Positions 50,717 through 60,124 are shown, counted from the stretch's first letter. The stretch is DNA of 64,000 bases from Ammoniphilus resinae (GCF_017873965.1 NZ_JAGGKT010000018.1:1-64000); one strand, 5' to 3'. The notes: generated from the sequence alone by a model not told the origin. Numbers and translations are program-made.

Positions 50717-52009
50717 ATGAATCCTGTAGGCCAAGTGGATCCAGGTCCCAAACCACGCAGAACGTTAAAGGAGCTCATCGCCTCAGTTGGTCCGGGAATT
50801 ATCGTCGTATTGACCTGGATCGGTGCTGGGGATCTGGTTGATGCTTCGATTGCCGGAGCCCATTACGGCTACGATTTAATGTGGGTGCTTGCGCTTTCTT
50901 TGATCATTCGCTTTGTTATTGTGAATGTGATGTCTCGGTACCAATTGTGTAACAACGAGGGAATTTCCCTATTGGAAGGGTTTACCCGACTACACCGGTT
51001 TTACCCCTACTTCCTTGGCGCTTATGGTCTCTTGATGGGCCACTTATTCAACTCCTACATGATTAAAGGATCCGGTGAAGCCCTTTCACATCTTCTCGGT
51101 TTTGGCCATCCCTTTGTTTGGGCGATTATTGTCGTCATTTCCGCTGTCATCTTTGTTGGCAAAAGCTTTTACTCACGCTTGGAAAATTTCATGAAAGTTC
51201 TTCTTGCCATCATGACCATATCTTTCCTGGTGATCGCAATCTGGTCCACCCCAAGCGTGGGGGAAATTGCCAAAGGGACGATTGGCTTTGGAATTCCCTC
51301 TGATGTGGGTCTATACGGTGCTTTCTTAATTGCCATTTCTTTGACTGGGGCCGTTTCCGGATCAGTTGCCAACTTTATCTACCCTTATTTTATGAAGGAC
51401 AAAGGATGGACCAGTCCTCTTCATAAACGGGCGCAACGCAATGATCTATTGTTTGCCATCTGTATGGCGATTGTTCTTGATCTGGCGGTTTGGATCGTTG
51501 GTGCAGAGATTCTCCGACCCAACGGGATTGAGATTTCGAATATTGACGACTTGGCGCAGACCCTTGCGATCACTTTTGGACAATTCGGCTATATCATTTT
51601 CTATTTGGGTGTACTAGGCGCCCTTTATAGCAGTGTGGTCGGATTTGCCACCGGTTTCCCGAAGCTGATTGTTGACTCCTTGCAAACCGCGAATCCTGAG
51701 CGTCGTGCGAAATACGCAGGGGATTTAGAAAGAGATCCTTTGTTCAAATGGTCCAGTTTGTTTATCATCATCTCTCCGATCGTTTGGTCGATTCCCGGGA
51801 TGCCTGGTTTTATCAGCCTCGTCGTTTTCGTCAACGTGCTTTCTGTCGTGGGGCTACCTGTCATTTCGATCGGTTTGTTGATCTTATCCAATCAAAAATC
51901 AAAGCTTGGGAAATACCGCAACAACTGGTTTGAAAACTTCATCCTGATTGCGTGTACGATTCTTGCCATCTGGTCTTCGTTAAAGCTGTTTATTGGGTTT
52001 TTTAGTTAA
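50717..52009 (+). CDS. Nramp-related transporter lacking the canonical metal-binding motif
   Basis: About 430 residues with 11 predicted helices and the Nramp/LeuT-like arrangement. TM1 starts SVGPGIIVVLTWIGAGDLVD; where Nramp has DPGN, this protein has GAGD, so the metal-binding Asp is replaced and the Asn is not kept. TM6 has SLTGAVSGSVANFIYPY instead of the MPH motif. It is probably not an ordinary Mn/Fe importer. An AGGAGG ribosome binding site precedes two adjacent starts (GTG 50714, ATG 50717). It is divergent from the iclR-amidohydrolase operon, suggesting that it may serve that pathway (inference). Confidence 0.8.
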   Translation: MNPVGQVDPGPKPRRTLKELIASVGPGIIVVLTWIGAGDLVDASIAGAHYGYDLMWVLALSLIIRFVIVNVMSRYQLCNNEGISLLEGFTRLHRFYPYFLGAYGLLMGHLFNSYMIKGSGEALSHLLGFGHPFVWAIIVVISAVIFVGKSFYSRLENFMKVLLAIMTISFLVIAIWSTPSVGEIAKGTIGFGIPSDVGLYGAFLIAISLTGAVSGSVANFIYPYFMKDKGWTSPLHKRAQRNDLLFAICMAIVLDLAVWIVGAEILRPNGIEISNIDDLAQTLAITFGQFGYIIFYLGVLGALYSSVVGFATGFPKLIVDSLQTANPERRAKYAGDLERDPLFKWSSLFIIISPIVWSIPGMPGFISLVVFVNVLSVVGLPVISIGLLILSNQKSKLGKYRNNWFENFILIACTILAIWSSLKLFIGFFS

Positions 52010-52017
52010 ATAAAAAA

Positions 52018-52058
52018 AGAAGGTGATCCCAGAGATCCTTGGGGCGCCTTCTTCTATT
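52018..52058 (+). terminator. Terminator of the Nramp-like gene
   Basis: AGAAGGTGATCCC / GGGGCGCCTTCT imperfect hairpin followed by TCTATTTC. It lies between the Nramp-like and EamA genes. Confidence 0.65.
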
Positions 52059-52075
52059 TCAAAGGGGTAAAGAGT

Positions 52076-52918
52076 ATGTGGTTTATGATCGCTGTCTTAA
52101 GTGCCGTTGTCTTTGGAGCAACGGGCTTTCTGATGAAAGTGTCGCAAATGGCAAAAGGTTCTCTGCAGCATTTGCTGTTTGGATTATACCTAACTGGGGC
52201 GTTGGGATTTTACGTGAACAGTCTATTTGAAGGAAACATGATTTTGAACGACTGGTCCTTGTGGCTGGCAGGCCTATTGATTGGGCTTGGGTCAGCAGGA
52301 GGAAACCTCCTTTTTATGAAGGTTCTTGAGTACGGGCCGGCAAGCCTTTCTTCGCCATTAATGAATATGTATGTCGTGCTGATCGTGCTCGTTTCTACCT
52401 GGTATTATAAGGAGCCACTCAGCCTGATGGAGCTCATCGCAATCACCTTCATCTTCATCTCGATTGTTCTGATTTCCGTCCGCAAAGAACCGATTACAAT
52501 CAAGGAAAAGAAATGGTACTTGCTGATCGTTTGTGTCATTCTCTTATTTGCCGTTCGCAATGGCGGGTTAAAGGTTACGGAAGAAATGGGAATGGCGAAT
52601 ACACAAATTCTTTTTCTCTCTTATTTGCTATCTTGCATCTGGTTTGGATGGACAGCCTGGAAAGCGAAAGAATCCACTGAATCCATTCGCGTCGGTTTGA
52701 AATGGGGGGCAATTGCTGGACTTTTTTCATATGGTGGACTGCAGCTGTATGCGTTTGCCCTGGCGATTGGAAAAGCGAATGTAGTTATTCCAATCTTTGC
52801 AACGAACAGCCTAGTGATGGTATTTGGATCCATTCTATTATATAAGGAAAGATTGAATCAGCTTCAGAAGGTTGCTCTCTTTTTTCTATTGCTTGGTTTA
52901 ATTTTTATTAGAGCCTGA
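52076..52918 (+). CDS. EamA/DMT family transporter
   Basis: A 280-residue protein with 10 predicted helices in two EamA repeats. Repeat 1 ends SSPLMNMYVVLIVLVSTWYY, repeat 2 ends VVIPIFATNSLVMVFGSILL. The AVVFGATGFLMKVSQMAKGS start is usual for small-molecule exporters of the DMT superfamily; substrates include amino acids and metabolites. GGGG lies before the ATG. It follows the Nramp-like gene on the same strand after the hairpin. Confidence 0.88.
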   Translation: MWFMIAVLSAVVFGATGFLMKVSQMAKGSLQHLLFGLYLTGALGFYVNSLFEGNMILNDWSLWLAGLLIGLGSAGGNLLFMKVLEYGPASLSSPLMNMYVVLIVLVSTWYYKEPLSLMELIAITFIFISIVLISVRKEPITIKEKKWYLLIVCVILLFAVRNGGLKVTEEMGMANTQILFLSYLLSCIWFGWTAWKAKESTESIRVGLKWGAIAGLFSYGGLQLYAFALAIGKANVVIPIFATNSLVMVFGSILLYKERLNQLQKVALFFLLLGLIFIRA

Positions 52919-52928
52919 ATCAGAAAAA

Positions 52929-53118
52929 TAGGTAGAGGAATTCCCCTTAATTTTAAAATAGAGGATAATAATGGCTGAAATAGGGGGAGCAATTCCACCT
53001 AATGAGTTAAAAACCAAGGAAATCTTAGAATTTCCCATGCTTTAAGTGTAAAAACTCCTCTTATTTTACCCAAAATAACCCTCAATTTGATAATAGGTAT
53101 AAAATCTTCCTCTATTAG
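52929..53118. repeat. Four-palindrome intergenic element, copy G (degenerate)
   Basis: Four decayed palindromes with core starts near 52936, 52985, 53047 and 53098: spacings about 49, 62, 51 bp. Examples are TAGAGGAATTCCCCTTAA, TAGGGGGAGCAATTCCACCT and TAGGTATAAAATCTTCCTCT. The CGG is lost but the geometry is kept. The last arm overlaps the ClC gene's stop codon. It lies between convergent genes. Confidence 0.7.
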
Positions 53119-54461
53119 TGCGGCCCACGGCGCCACCGCTTGATTTGTCTGAGTAGACGATAGGAAATATGAATATCCTCCCGTTCGAGAGAAACCCCGC
53201 TTTCCAAATACATCCACCTGGTTTTCGGAAAAATCACCCGTTGATCAGGGTAGACACTCCGATGGCCCACGATATAATAGGCGGTCACACATGCCGTTAC
53301 GAGGTACATACCAATTGAACTGCCGAACAGTTCAAATCCCATGACGATCGCTGCCACTGGTGTATTGGAACAAGCTGCAAGCACGGCCATCATCCCCACA
53401 GCAGCACCTAAAACAGGATCAAGATCTAACATTCGAGCAATGACGTTCCCGGCAGTGGCCCCAATGACAAACTGCGGCGTCCCGATTCCCCCATAAAAAC
53501 CCGAGCCCAAGGTGATCGCGACAAAGAGAGCTTTCCAAAAGAAGGTGAAAAAATCCACCTGCTCCCCTGCCAAGGCTTGACCCATCAATGGAAGGCTTAA
53601 TCCAAGGTAGTCTGTCGGCAAAAACAAAAGTAAACTAGAAAGAACGATCCCTCCAAAAAGAGGCATCGCAGGTTTCCAAATATGAAAACGCTGCTGTATA
53701 GATTGAAAGAGTGTTCGGGTCCGCTCTAACATCTCAATTAATAACCAGGAAGCTAGTCCACAGAAGATCCCGATTATAATCATCTTCAGAAACAAATCTT
53801 CCAAATGGGGCACCTCGTGCTGATAACGATAATAGGAATAAGGGATGCCAAACCAGCGGCTGACCTGATACGATGTTACCCCTGCAACTAGTGATGGAAA
53901 AAGCACATCATGGCGCAACTGGCCGATCGTCAAAACTTCAATCCCGTAAATCGTTCCCGCTAAAGGGGTGCCAAAAACACTGGAAAATCCAGCACTAATC
54001 CCGCAGGTCACAAGCACTTTTTGCGTCTCCGGCTGCAATCGAATCAGGCGCGCAAACCAAGACGCAAGCGTTCCCCCGATATGCGCACTCGGTCCCTCTT
54101 TCCCGGCCGATCCCCCAAAAGAAAGGGTGAGGATGGCAGCGATGGGCTTAACAATCCCCGTTTTCAACGGCATTCTGCCAAATCTTTCGTGCACAGCGGT
54201 AATCACCGAGTCATTTTCGCGGTTTTTCACTTTTTCATATCCGTAATAAAGGATCAGCCCATTCAATAAACCAGCCAACGGCAAAAGAAGCATCTGCACC
54301 CCAAGGGATACCCCTGCTGTTTGTTCCGATAAATAATTTAATCCTAACAAAAATAGACTCGTTCCAACCCCAACGATCACACCCGTAATTGAAGCCAAGA
54401 AAAACCACCGGATCAAAGCTGCTAGCATCACCAATGGTTCCCCGTAGTTGACACGCGACAC
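53115..54461 (-). CDS. ClC-type chloride channel/transporter
   Basis: About 448 residues, with about 10 transmembrane segments and the ClC motif GGSAGKEGPSAHIGG, containing the gating Glu of GKEGP. A second conserved loop is GSGFYGGIGTPQFVIGATAG, and ACSNTPVAAIVMGFELFG is near the C-terminus. The first motif, GSGIP, is not recognisable, so it may belong to a divergent subgroup; anion choice cannot be assigned. No CBS domains. The GTG at 54470 is inside the AAAGGAGTGG ribosome binding region, so the GTG at 54461 is preferred. Convergent with the EamA gene. Confidence 0.85.
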   Translation of the reverse strand: MSRVNYGEPLVMLAALIRWFFLASITGVIVGVGTSLFLLGLNYLSEQTAGVSLGVQMLLLPLAGLLNGLILYYGYEKVKNRENDSVITAVHERFGRMPLKTGIVKPIAAILTLSFGGSAGKEGPSAHIGGTLASWFARLIRLQPETQKVLVTCGISAGFSSVFGTPLAGTIYGIEVLTIGQLRHDVLFPSLVAGVTSYQVSRWFGIPYSYYRYQHEVPHLEDLFLKMIIIGIFCGLASWLLIEMLERTRTLFQSIQQRFHIWKPAMPLFGGIVLSSLLLFLPTDYLGLSLPLMGQALAGEQVDFFTFFWKALFVAITLGSGFYGGIGTPQFVIGATAGNVIARMLDLDPVLGAAVGMMAVLAACSNTPVAAIVMGFELFGSSIGMYLVTACVTAYYIVGHRSVYPDQRVIFPKTRWMYLESGVSLEREDIHISYRLLRQIKRWRRGPH

Positions 54462-54494
54462 CGTTACCACTCCTTTAAAACGGGTTTCACCCGA

Positions 54495-55249
54495 CTACTC
54501 TATTTCCAGAACGATAGGACAATGATCACTGCCCATATGACCACCGAATCGATTCGGGCGTCCTTAATTTTGTCCTTCCACCGCTCAGAAACAATAAAAT
54601 AGTCAATACGCCAGCCAATATTCCTTTCCCTGACCTTTGCCATATAAGACCACCAAGTGTAAGCTCCCTCCTGATCTGGATACATATAACGAAAGCTATC
54701 TACAAAACCAGCTCGGAGCAAATCGGTCATCTTCCCCCGCTCCTCGTCTGTAAAACCTGAGTTTCCACGATTGTTTTTCGGGTTTCTCAGATCAACCTCT
54801 TGATGCGCGACGTTTAGATCGCCGCAGAGAATCACCGGTTTTTGGGCGTCTAGTCCCTGCAGATACCCCCGGAATAACTCCTCCCAACGCAAGCGATAGT
54901 CCAGCCGTGCCAGATCCCTTTGCGCATTCGGTGTATACGACGTCACCATATAAAAATCTTGAAATTCTAGCGTGATCAGTCTTCCCTCAGCATCAAACTC
55001 TTCTACACCGATCCCATAGTTGACCGAAAGGGGCTTTGTCTTTGTAAATATCGCTGTCCCTGAGTATCCCTTCTTCACTGCGTAATTCCAATATTGATCA
55101 TATCCCTCTAATTCCAGTTCGATCTGCCCTTCTTGAAGCTTCGTCTCCTGAACACAGAATAAGTCGGCATCGATTTCCTTAAAATAATCCAAAAAGCCCT
55201 TCTTGACACAGGCCCGGATTCCATTGACATTCCATGATACAAGTTTCAT
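54495..55249 (-). pseudogene. exoA: Exodeoxyribonuclease III gene with a frameshift that removes the catalytic His motif
   Basis: Codons 1-236 encode a full AP endonuclease/exonuclease III: MKLVSWNVNGIRACVKKGFL, FCVQETKLQEGQ, SYTPNA, ILCGDLNVAH, and WRIDYFIVS. Near the end the expected DSVVMGSDHCPIVLEIE is shifted: the sequence CATATG at 54534-54539 has one AT dinucleotide too many, so the frame reads VVIWAVIIVLSFWK and stops at 54500. Removing AT restores MGSDHCPIVLEIE and a stop at 54495. The lost motif contains the general-base His and its Asp partner, so the 249-residue product should be catalytically dead unless the frame is restored. Confidence 0.85.
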
Positions 55250-55377
55250 AGTAAAGCAGTACTCTCCTTTAGGCTAAAAAAGTTCAACAGATTTATTTTA
55301 ACATAGTGGGCGGAACGTGGATCCGTTATTTTTTATAAAAGGCCCTTTTTCAAGGGGGAATCGGGCCGACGATCCAA

Positions 55378-55872
55378 ATGTACATTAATACAAAGAAGGA
55401 AGAATCCCATCCCATGAAAAATCTACGAAAACAGATTCGGAAAGCCCTACCGAAAAATATTACAGACCAGGAATGGGAAGCTCTTGCCTGCCAACCTTGC
55501 GTGATTTCGAAAAAAAGATCGACCATAGCCACGGTCGATCATTTCATTCCTCTCATTTGGGGGCATGGAGGCGATGTGAAGGGAAACCTTTACCCACTTG
55601 GTCGTGAACTTAATAAATTGAAGTCATCGCATAACCCTTTTCGCTGGATTAATCGCAAAGAGATCCAGCCCTTGATAGACCGAAAAAGGTGGGATGAGCT
55701 TGTCCACGCATTAGCCGCGGAAAACGGTCTAACGGTAAAAGAGTTCACCCAGTACGTCCACTGGTGTGAAAAACATCCCCGTTCGTTTGAGGAAGTGGAG
55801 GCGGATCCCCGGCCTTCCCTGGAAATTTGGAAAGAAGCAAAGGGTGCCGCTACAGTCGAAATTCCGGAGTAG
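55378..55872 (+). CDS. HNH-nuclease-like protein
   Basis: A protein of up to 164 residues. The middle part, TVDHFIPLIWGHGGDVKGNL followed by YPLGRELNKLKSSHNPF, follows the HNH/Endonuclease-VII-like scheme DH..P...GN..PL...LN..K, with no zinc-binding cysteine pairs except ACQPC before it. The first ATG is at 55378; another at 55414 (MKNLRKQIRK) could be used, and neither has a strong ribosome binding site. The last 23 bp overlap the convergent hydrolase gene. It may be a domesticated mobile-element or phage nuclease; no neighbouring phage genes are seen. Confidence 0.65.
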   Translation: MYINTKKEESHPMKNLRKQIRKALPKNITDQEWEALACQPCVISKKRSTIATVDHFIPLIWGHGGDVKGNLYPLGRELNKLKSSHNPFRWINRKEIQPLIDRKRWDELVHALAAENGLTVKEFTQYVHWCEKHPRSFEEVEADPRPSLEIWKEAKGAATVEIPE

Positions 55873-56911
55873 CCCTCCAGTCATATTGGAAATAAGCATC
55901 CACGACGTCTTTTGTCACGAGTTCCAGGGTATCTGGTTGCCATTTCGGATTACGGTCTTTATCGATTAGTACCGCTCTTACGCCTTCGTAGAAATCATGA
56001 CTTTGCATGAAGTGCATGACAAGCATTAGTTCCATTTCTAAGCATTCTTGTAGGGTCTTCCCCTTCCCCTCTTGAATTTGGCGAAGGGCGACTTTTAAAG
56101 AAGTTGGAGATTTCGCACGAATAACCTGTGCCGAATGCGCCGCCCATTCATCCCCCGCTTCATCCAAGGAAGCCAAAATCTGTTCAACCGTATCCAGCGA
56201 AAAATGCTGGTCGATTTTGTTTTGGAATCTTGCAATGGCAGAAGAAGGCGATGCAACAAAGAAACGATCCAACAGTCGATCTAATTTTTCCTCAGCAGAT
56301 CCTTTGGACCAATCCGTTGCCTGGATCGCCCCTTTCAATTCTTCCCAACGCTCACTTTTTATGTATCGATCAGCGGCACCGAGATAAATCGCATCGGCTC
56401 CCTGAATCATTTCCGAAGTAAGAGCCAAATATTTTCCGGTACTTCCCTTCATTTGATTAAAAAAATAGCTCGCGCCGACATCAGGGAAAAACCCGATATT
56501 CATCTCCGGCATCGCCCATTTTGTTGTCTCCGTCACAATCCGGTGGCTGCAGCCGATCGAAATCCCTACTCCGCCACCCATCACAATCCCTGTCATATAG
56601 GCCATGACCGGTTTTGGATAACGATCAAGATCAAGATCCATTTGGTACTCCGTCAAAAAGAAAGGCAATGCAGATTCTTCCGGGTGGGTGCCCTTTTTCT
56701 CATATAAAGAACGCATGTCTCCTCCCGCACACAGCCCTTTCTCCCCTTCACCATACAGACAAATCAGAGCCACCTGCTCGTCCTCTTTCCATTGCTGCAG
56801 CTGCTTTCCAATTGCCTCTACCATGTCGAGTGTCAAAGCATTAATCGCACGCGGGCGGTTTAACTTGATCCACCCTACCCCATTATCCACTGAAAACAAT
56901 ACTTCCTGCAT
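55850..56911 (-). CDS. 3-hydroxyisobutyryl-CoA hydrolase-like protein (enoyl-CoA hydratase superfamily)
   Basis: A 353-residue crotonase-fold protein. LCAGGDMRSLYEKKGTH, the oxyanion-hole MTGIVMGGGVGISIGCSHRI and AMPEMNIGFFPDVGASYFF are the HIBCH/ECH_2 signatures, and the length is right for HIBCH (crotonases proper have about 260). It would hydrolyse 3-hydroxyisobutyryl-CoA in valine breakdown or a similar 3-hydroxyacyl-CoA. GGGAGG is 8 nt before the ATG. No other branched-chain degradation genes are near. Confidence 0.88.
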   Translation of the reverse strand: MQEVLFSVDNGVGWIKLNRPRAINALTLDMVEAIGKQLQQWKEDEQVALICLYGEGEKGLCAGGDMRSLYEKKGTHPEESALPFFLTEYQMDLDLDRYPKPVMAYMTGIVMGGGVGISIGCSHRIVTETTKWAMPEMNIGFFPDVGASYFFNQMKGSTGKYLALTSEMIQGADAIYLGAADRYIKSERWEELKGAIQATDWSKGSAEEKLDRLLDRFFVASPSSAIARFQNKIDQHFSLDTVEQILASLDEAGDEWAAHSAQVIRAKSPTSLKVALRQIQEGKGKTLQECLEMELMLVMHFMQSHDFYEGVRAVLIDKDRNPKWQPDTLELVTKDVVDAYFQYDWRATPEFRL

Positions 56912-57072
56912 GTCTTCATCCTCCCTTTTCTAACTGTTGTCCATGCTTTTACTTTTATCATACCACAATTCAAAGGAGTCAGTTAATTCAATCAAAAACT
57001 TTCATAAAGTGAAAGTTTTCTTGTTTAACTATAGAAAGAGAACGTAACCCATATGACACTTGGTGAACAGCA

Positions 57073-57102
57073 CAAAAAAGGACTGCAATTTATATGCAAT
57101 CC
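57073..57102 (-). terminator. Terminator of the hypothetical gene at 57.1 kb
   Basis: GGATTGCA / TGCAGTCC hairpin on the minus strand followed by TTTTTT. Confidence 0.8.
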
Positions 57103-57121
57103 TCACATTCAATAAATTAAA

Positions 57122-57724
57122 TTACAGTTCATACCAAGTTATTGTTGCCCAGAAGTCTACGTTTACTACGATGGGAAGACTGAAAAGTAGTTGTACTATA
57201 ATATTTGAATTAGGGGGTACAATCATTCGTCCGTCGAAATCTATAGATGCATATTCACCCAGTGGTCTTATGCCGAATATGACAGTTCCACTTAGAGCAT
57301 TTGGGTTTTGAGTGACTGTAACGGAAGCTGTATCAGGAAATGCGGTATTAAGATTGGTTGCAGATAATGGTGTTCCCAGAGCTTCTATGGTGACGTTTTT
57401 AATTATCGTGACAATCACACTAGAGACATAATTACGGGGTGTATTCTCGGGTACTACTACAGAACTACACATTATTTTATCCAGATACATGGTTTTACTT
57501 GATGTATTAGAAAAAAGAATTTGTGAAACTTCGTTAAAATTAGTGTTAACATTTATGACAGTTGAAAATAGCTGTCCTATCTGAGAATGTGTACTGGCAC
57601 TGGGAAGGGTTGCTAAAACACGATTATTATCTGTCTTGAGGAGCTGATGAGTAGAGCCGTCTACACTAAGACCGCAGGCGCTAACACTATCTGTATCACA
57701 ATTCAGGTTATGGCGAATCCCCAT
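57122..57724 (-). CDS. Hypothetical 200-residue beta-rich protein
   Basis: The protein starts MGIRHNLNCDTDSVSACGLS and is rich in Thr, Ser, Val and Asn with few charges: long runs of beta-strand-like sequence such as VIVTIIKNVTIEALGTPLSA and SVTVTQNPNALSGTVIFGIR, ending NVDFWATITWYEL. No signal peptide or membrane helix. The style recalls spore-surface or tail-fibre-like structural proteins, but no family is recognised. The DNA is AT-richer than neighbouring genes, a hint of acquisition. AGGAGGTG is 6 nt before the ATG at 57724. Confidence 0.7.
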   Translation of the reverse strand: MGIRHNLNCDTDSVSACGLSVDGSTHQLLKTDNNRVLATLPSASTHSQIGQLFSTVINVNTNFNEVSQILFSNTSSKTMYLDKIMCSSVVVPENTPRNYVSSVIVTIIKNVTIEALGTPLSATNLNTAFPDTASVTVTQNPNALSGTVIFGIRPLGEYASIDFDGRMIVPPNSNIIVQLLFSLPIVVNVDFWATITWYEL

Positions 57725-57929
57725 GTATTTCACCTCCTTTGATTAAGATTAGGTTCCCAATTAGTCTATGATTTGTATCTTGTAATGTATGGACCATACT
57801 ATTAAGATAAATGCACAATTTAAGGAACAGAAGGTAAATGATGATCTATATCCAGCTTGAAAACAGAGAAAACTGGTCCAATAACGTTGGAAGTTTTAGT
57901 TTTAAAAGAATTCGAAAAGTCAAAAATAA

Positions 57930-57962
57930 AGAAGGATCATCAACAACGTGATGTCCTTCTTT
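57930..57962. terminator. Bidirectional terminator after clpE
   Basis: GAAGGATCATCA / TGATGTCCTTC hairpin with T runs on both strands. On the minus strand it lies just past the clpE stop codon. Confidence 0.75.
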
Positions 57963-57997
57963 TGTAATTCATGTGATTCTTGTGGTATCCCCAAAGT

Positions 57998-60124
57998 TTA
58001 ATGTGATACCACAGCAATTCGATCCTCTGCTACATCAATTTTCACGTTTTTCACGGCTTCTTCTTCCATTAAAAGATCGGCAATCTGGTCTTCCACTTGA
58101 TCCTGGATTACCCGACGCAACGGTCTAGCGCCAAAAGCAGGGTCGTATCCGAGTGCGGCCAATTTGGCTTTTGCAGCATCTGTCATCGACAGCTCAATTC
58201 CTTGTTCCGCCATACTGGAAACCACATCTTTCATCAGTAGATCCACAATTTTCACAAGATGTTCTTCCTGTAAGTGGTGGAATGGAATGATCGCATCAAG
58301 ACGGTTCAAGAACTCTGGTCTGAAATATGCGCCTAGGGCACTAATGAATGTTGGTGTTTCCTGTTCTTCGTTGCCAAATCCGACCGTGATTTTCTTATCA
58401 GTGCTACCGGCGTTACTGGTCATAATAATCACGGTATCCTTAAAGTTGACGGTGCGTCCCTGACTATCAGTTAAACGGCCATCCTCAAGGATTTGCAGAA
58501 ACATATTCTGCACATCTGGATGGGCTTTTTCAATCTCATCCAATAGAATCAAGCTGTATGGATTACGGCGGACTTTTTCGGTCAACTGACCTGCTTCCTC
58601 ATGGCCCACATAACCGGGAGGGGAACCAATCAGCTTGGATACGGAGTGTTTCTCCATAAATTCACTCATGTCAAGGCGAATCATCGCATCTTTACTTCCG
58701 AACAACTCTTCAGCCAAACATTTGGTCAATTCGGTTTTCCCTACCCCAGTTGGACCGACAAATAGGAAGGAAGCTATTGGTCTGTTTTTGGGTTTGAGCC
58801 CAGCACGACTACGACGGATCGCTTTTGCCACTTTTTCCACTGCTTCCGGTTGTCCGATCACTTTTGCCCCTAAGTTGGATGCAAGATCTTTCATCCGTTG
58901 TTGTTCATCCTGCTGTAGTTTGCGGACAGGAATGCCTGTCTTTTTCTCTACAATCGTTTGAATGTCTTCTACGGTCACCGCCGCTTTCGCATCGCCTTGT
59001 TTTTCTGCCAATTGATTTTGCAGTTCGTTTTCACGATCACGAAGTTTTGCGGCCCGTTCATAGTCCTCTTTTTGTGTTGCTTCTTGTTTTTCTAAGGTCA
59101 ATTTTGCCAATTCAGCTGTAAGCGCGCTGGCATCCTGGCTTACCCCACGAAGATTTGCTTTTGATCCCGCTTCATCCAGCAGGTCAATCGCTTTGTCAGG
59201 CAAGAAGCGGTCCTGAATGTAGCGATGGGATAATTGCACACAAGCTTGCAAGACCTCATCGGAAAATTGGACGCCATGGTATTGCTCATATTTCTCACGG
59301 ATTCCTTTGAGGATTTCAAACGTTTCATCCGCTGTGGGCTCCTTCACAATGACCGGCTGGAAACGTCTTTCAAGGGCCGCATCCCTTTCAATTTTACGGT
59401 ATTCCTTCATCGTTGTTGCTCCGATTACTTGCAGATCACCACGGGCAAGCGCAGGTTTCAAGATGTTTCCGGCATCCATGGATCCTTCGGCAGAACCTGC
59501 ACCGACGAGAAGATGGAGTTCATCGATAAATAAGATGACATCTTCGCTGTTCTGCAACTCTTGAATCAATTGCTGCATTTTTTCTTCGAATTGACCGCGG
59601 ATTCCGGTGCCCGCAACCAAAGATGAAACATCCAGAGTGTAGACGGTTTTGCCTAGAAGTTTGGCAGGAACTTCACCATTCACGATTTTAAGTGCCAACC
59701 CTTCGGCAATCGCTGTTTTTCCAACCCCTGGTTCCCCGATCAGGACAGGATTATTTTTGTTGCGGCGGTTCAAGATTTCAATGACACGCTCAACCTCTTG
59801 ATCCCGACCAATAACTGGATCGATTTTTCCCGCTTTTGCTGCTTGGTTTAGATTCCGTCCTAGTCCGTCCAATAGCTCACTGCCTTGATCTGGAACTTCT
59901 GCTACTTGTGCGTAACTCGTCGGTTTCATGGACATCTGGCTGTTGATGCTTTGGAGCCAATCATTCATCAATGGCAACTGGCCAAATAAAGAGCTTCCGG
60001 TCCCGTATTGTTTACGCATTTTCGCCATGCAGCTTTGACAAATGTTTAGTTTCTTCACCTGGTTGTTCAACTGAATGTTCATGTGAATCGTTGCAGGATT
60101 TTGATGACATTGTTGGCATAACAT
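57998..60124 (-). CDS. clpE: ATP-dependent Clp protease ATPase subunit ClpE
   Basis: About 708 residues. An N-terminal C4 zinc finger (C3, C6, C29, C32) replaces the usual Clp N-domain, which is diagnostic of ClpE. Two AAA+ modules follow: Walker A GEPGVGKT with [14 protein letters not shown], then [20 protein letters not shown] with [12 protein letters not shown]. Between them are a UVR-like coiled coil (about residues 330-375) and the linker. It unfolds damaged proteins for ClpP. AAGGAGG is 9 nt before the ATG at 60124; the upstream codons of the frame are not used. Three CtsR-type boxes around the promoter indicate heat-stress control. Confidence 0.97.
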   Translation of the reverse strand: MLCQQCHQNPATIHMNIQLNNQVKKLNICQSCMAKMRKQYGTGSSLFGQLPLMNDWLQSINSQMSMKPTSYAQVAEVPDQGSELLDGLGRNLNQAAKAGKIDPVIGRDQEVERVIEILNRRNKNNPVLIGEPGVGKTAIAEGLALKIVNGEVPAKLLGKTVYTLDVSSLVAGTGIRGQFEEKMQQLIQELQNSEDVILFIDELHLLVGAGSAEGSMDAGNILKPALARGDLQVIGATTMKEYRKIERDAALERRFQPVIVKEPTADETFEILKGIREKYEQYHGVQFSDEVLQACVQLSHRYIQDRFLPDKAIDLLDEAGSKANLRGVSQDASALTAELAKLTLEKQEATQKEDYERAAKLRDRENELQNQLAEKQGDAKAAVTVEDIQTIVEKKTGIPVRKLQQDEQQRMKDLASNLGAKVIGQPEAVEKVAKAIRRSRAGLKPKNRPIASFLFVGPTGVGKTELTKCLAEELFGSKDAMIRLDMSEFMEKHSVSKLIGSPPGYVGHEEAGQLTEKVRRNPYSLILLDEIEKAHPDVQNMFLQILEDGRLTDSQGRTVNFKDTVIIMTSNAGSTDKKITVGFGNEEQETPTFISALGAYFRPEFLNRLDAIIPFHHLQEEHLVKIVDLLMKDVVSSMAEQGIELSMTDAAKAKLAALGYDPAFGARPLRRVIQDQVEDQIADLLMEEEAVKNVKIDVAEDRIAVVSH

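Noticed and set aside
55378-57724. Prophage or mobile island from the HNH-like and beta-rich proteins
   Set aside because: No integrase, terminase, capsid or tail genes are present, and the genes between are metabolic.
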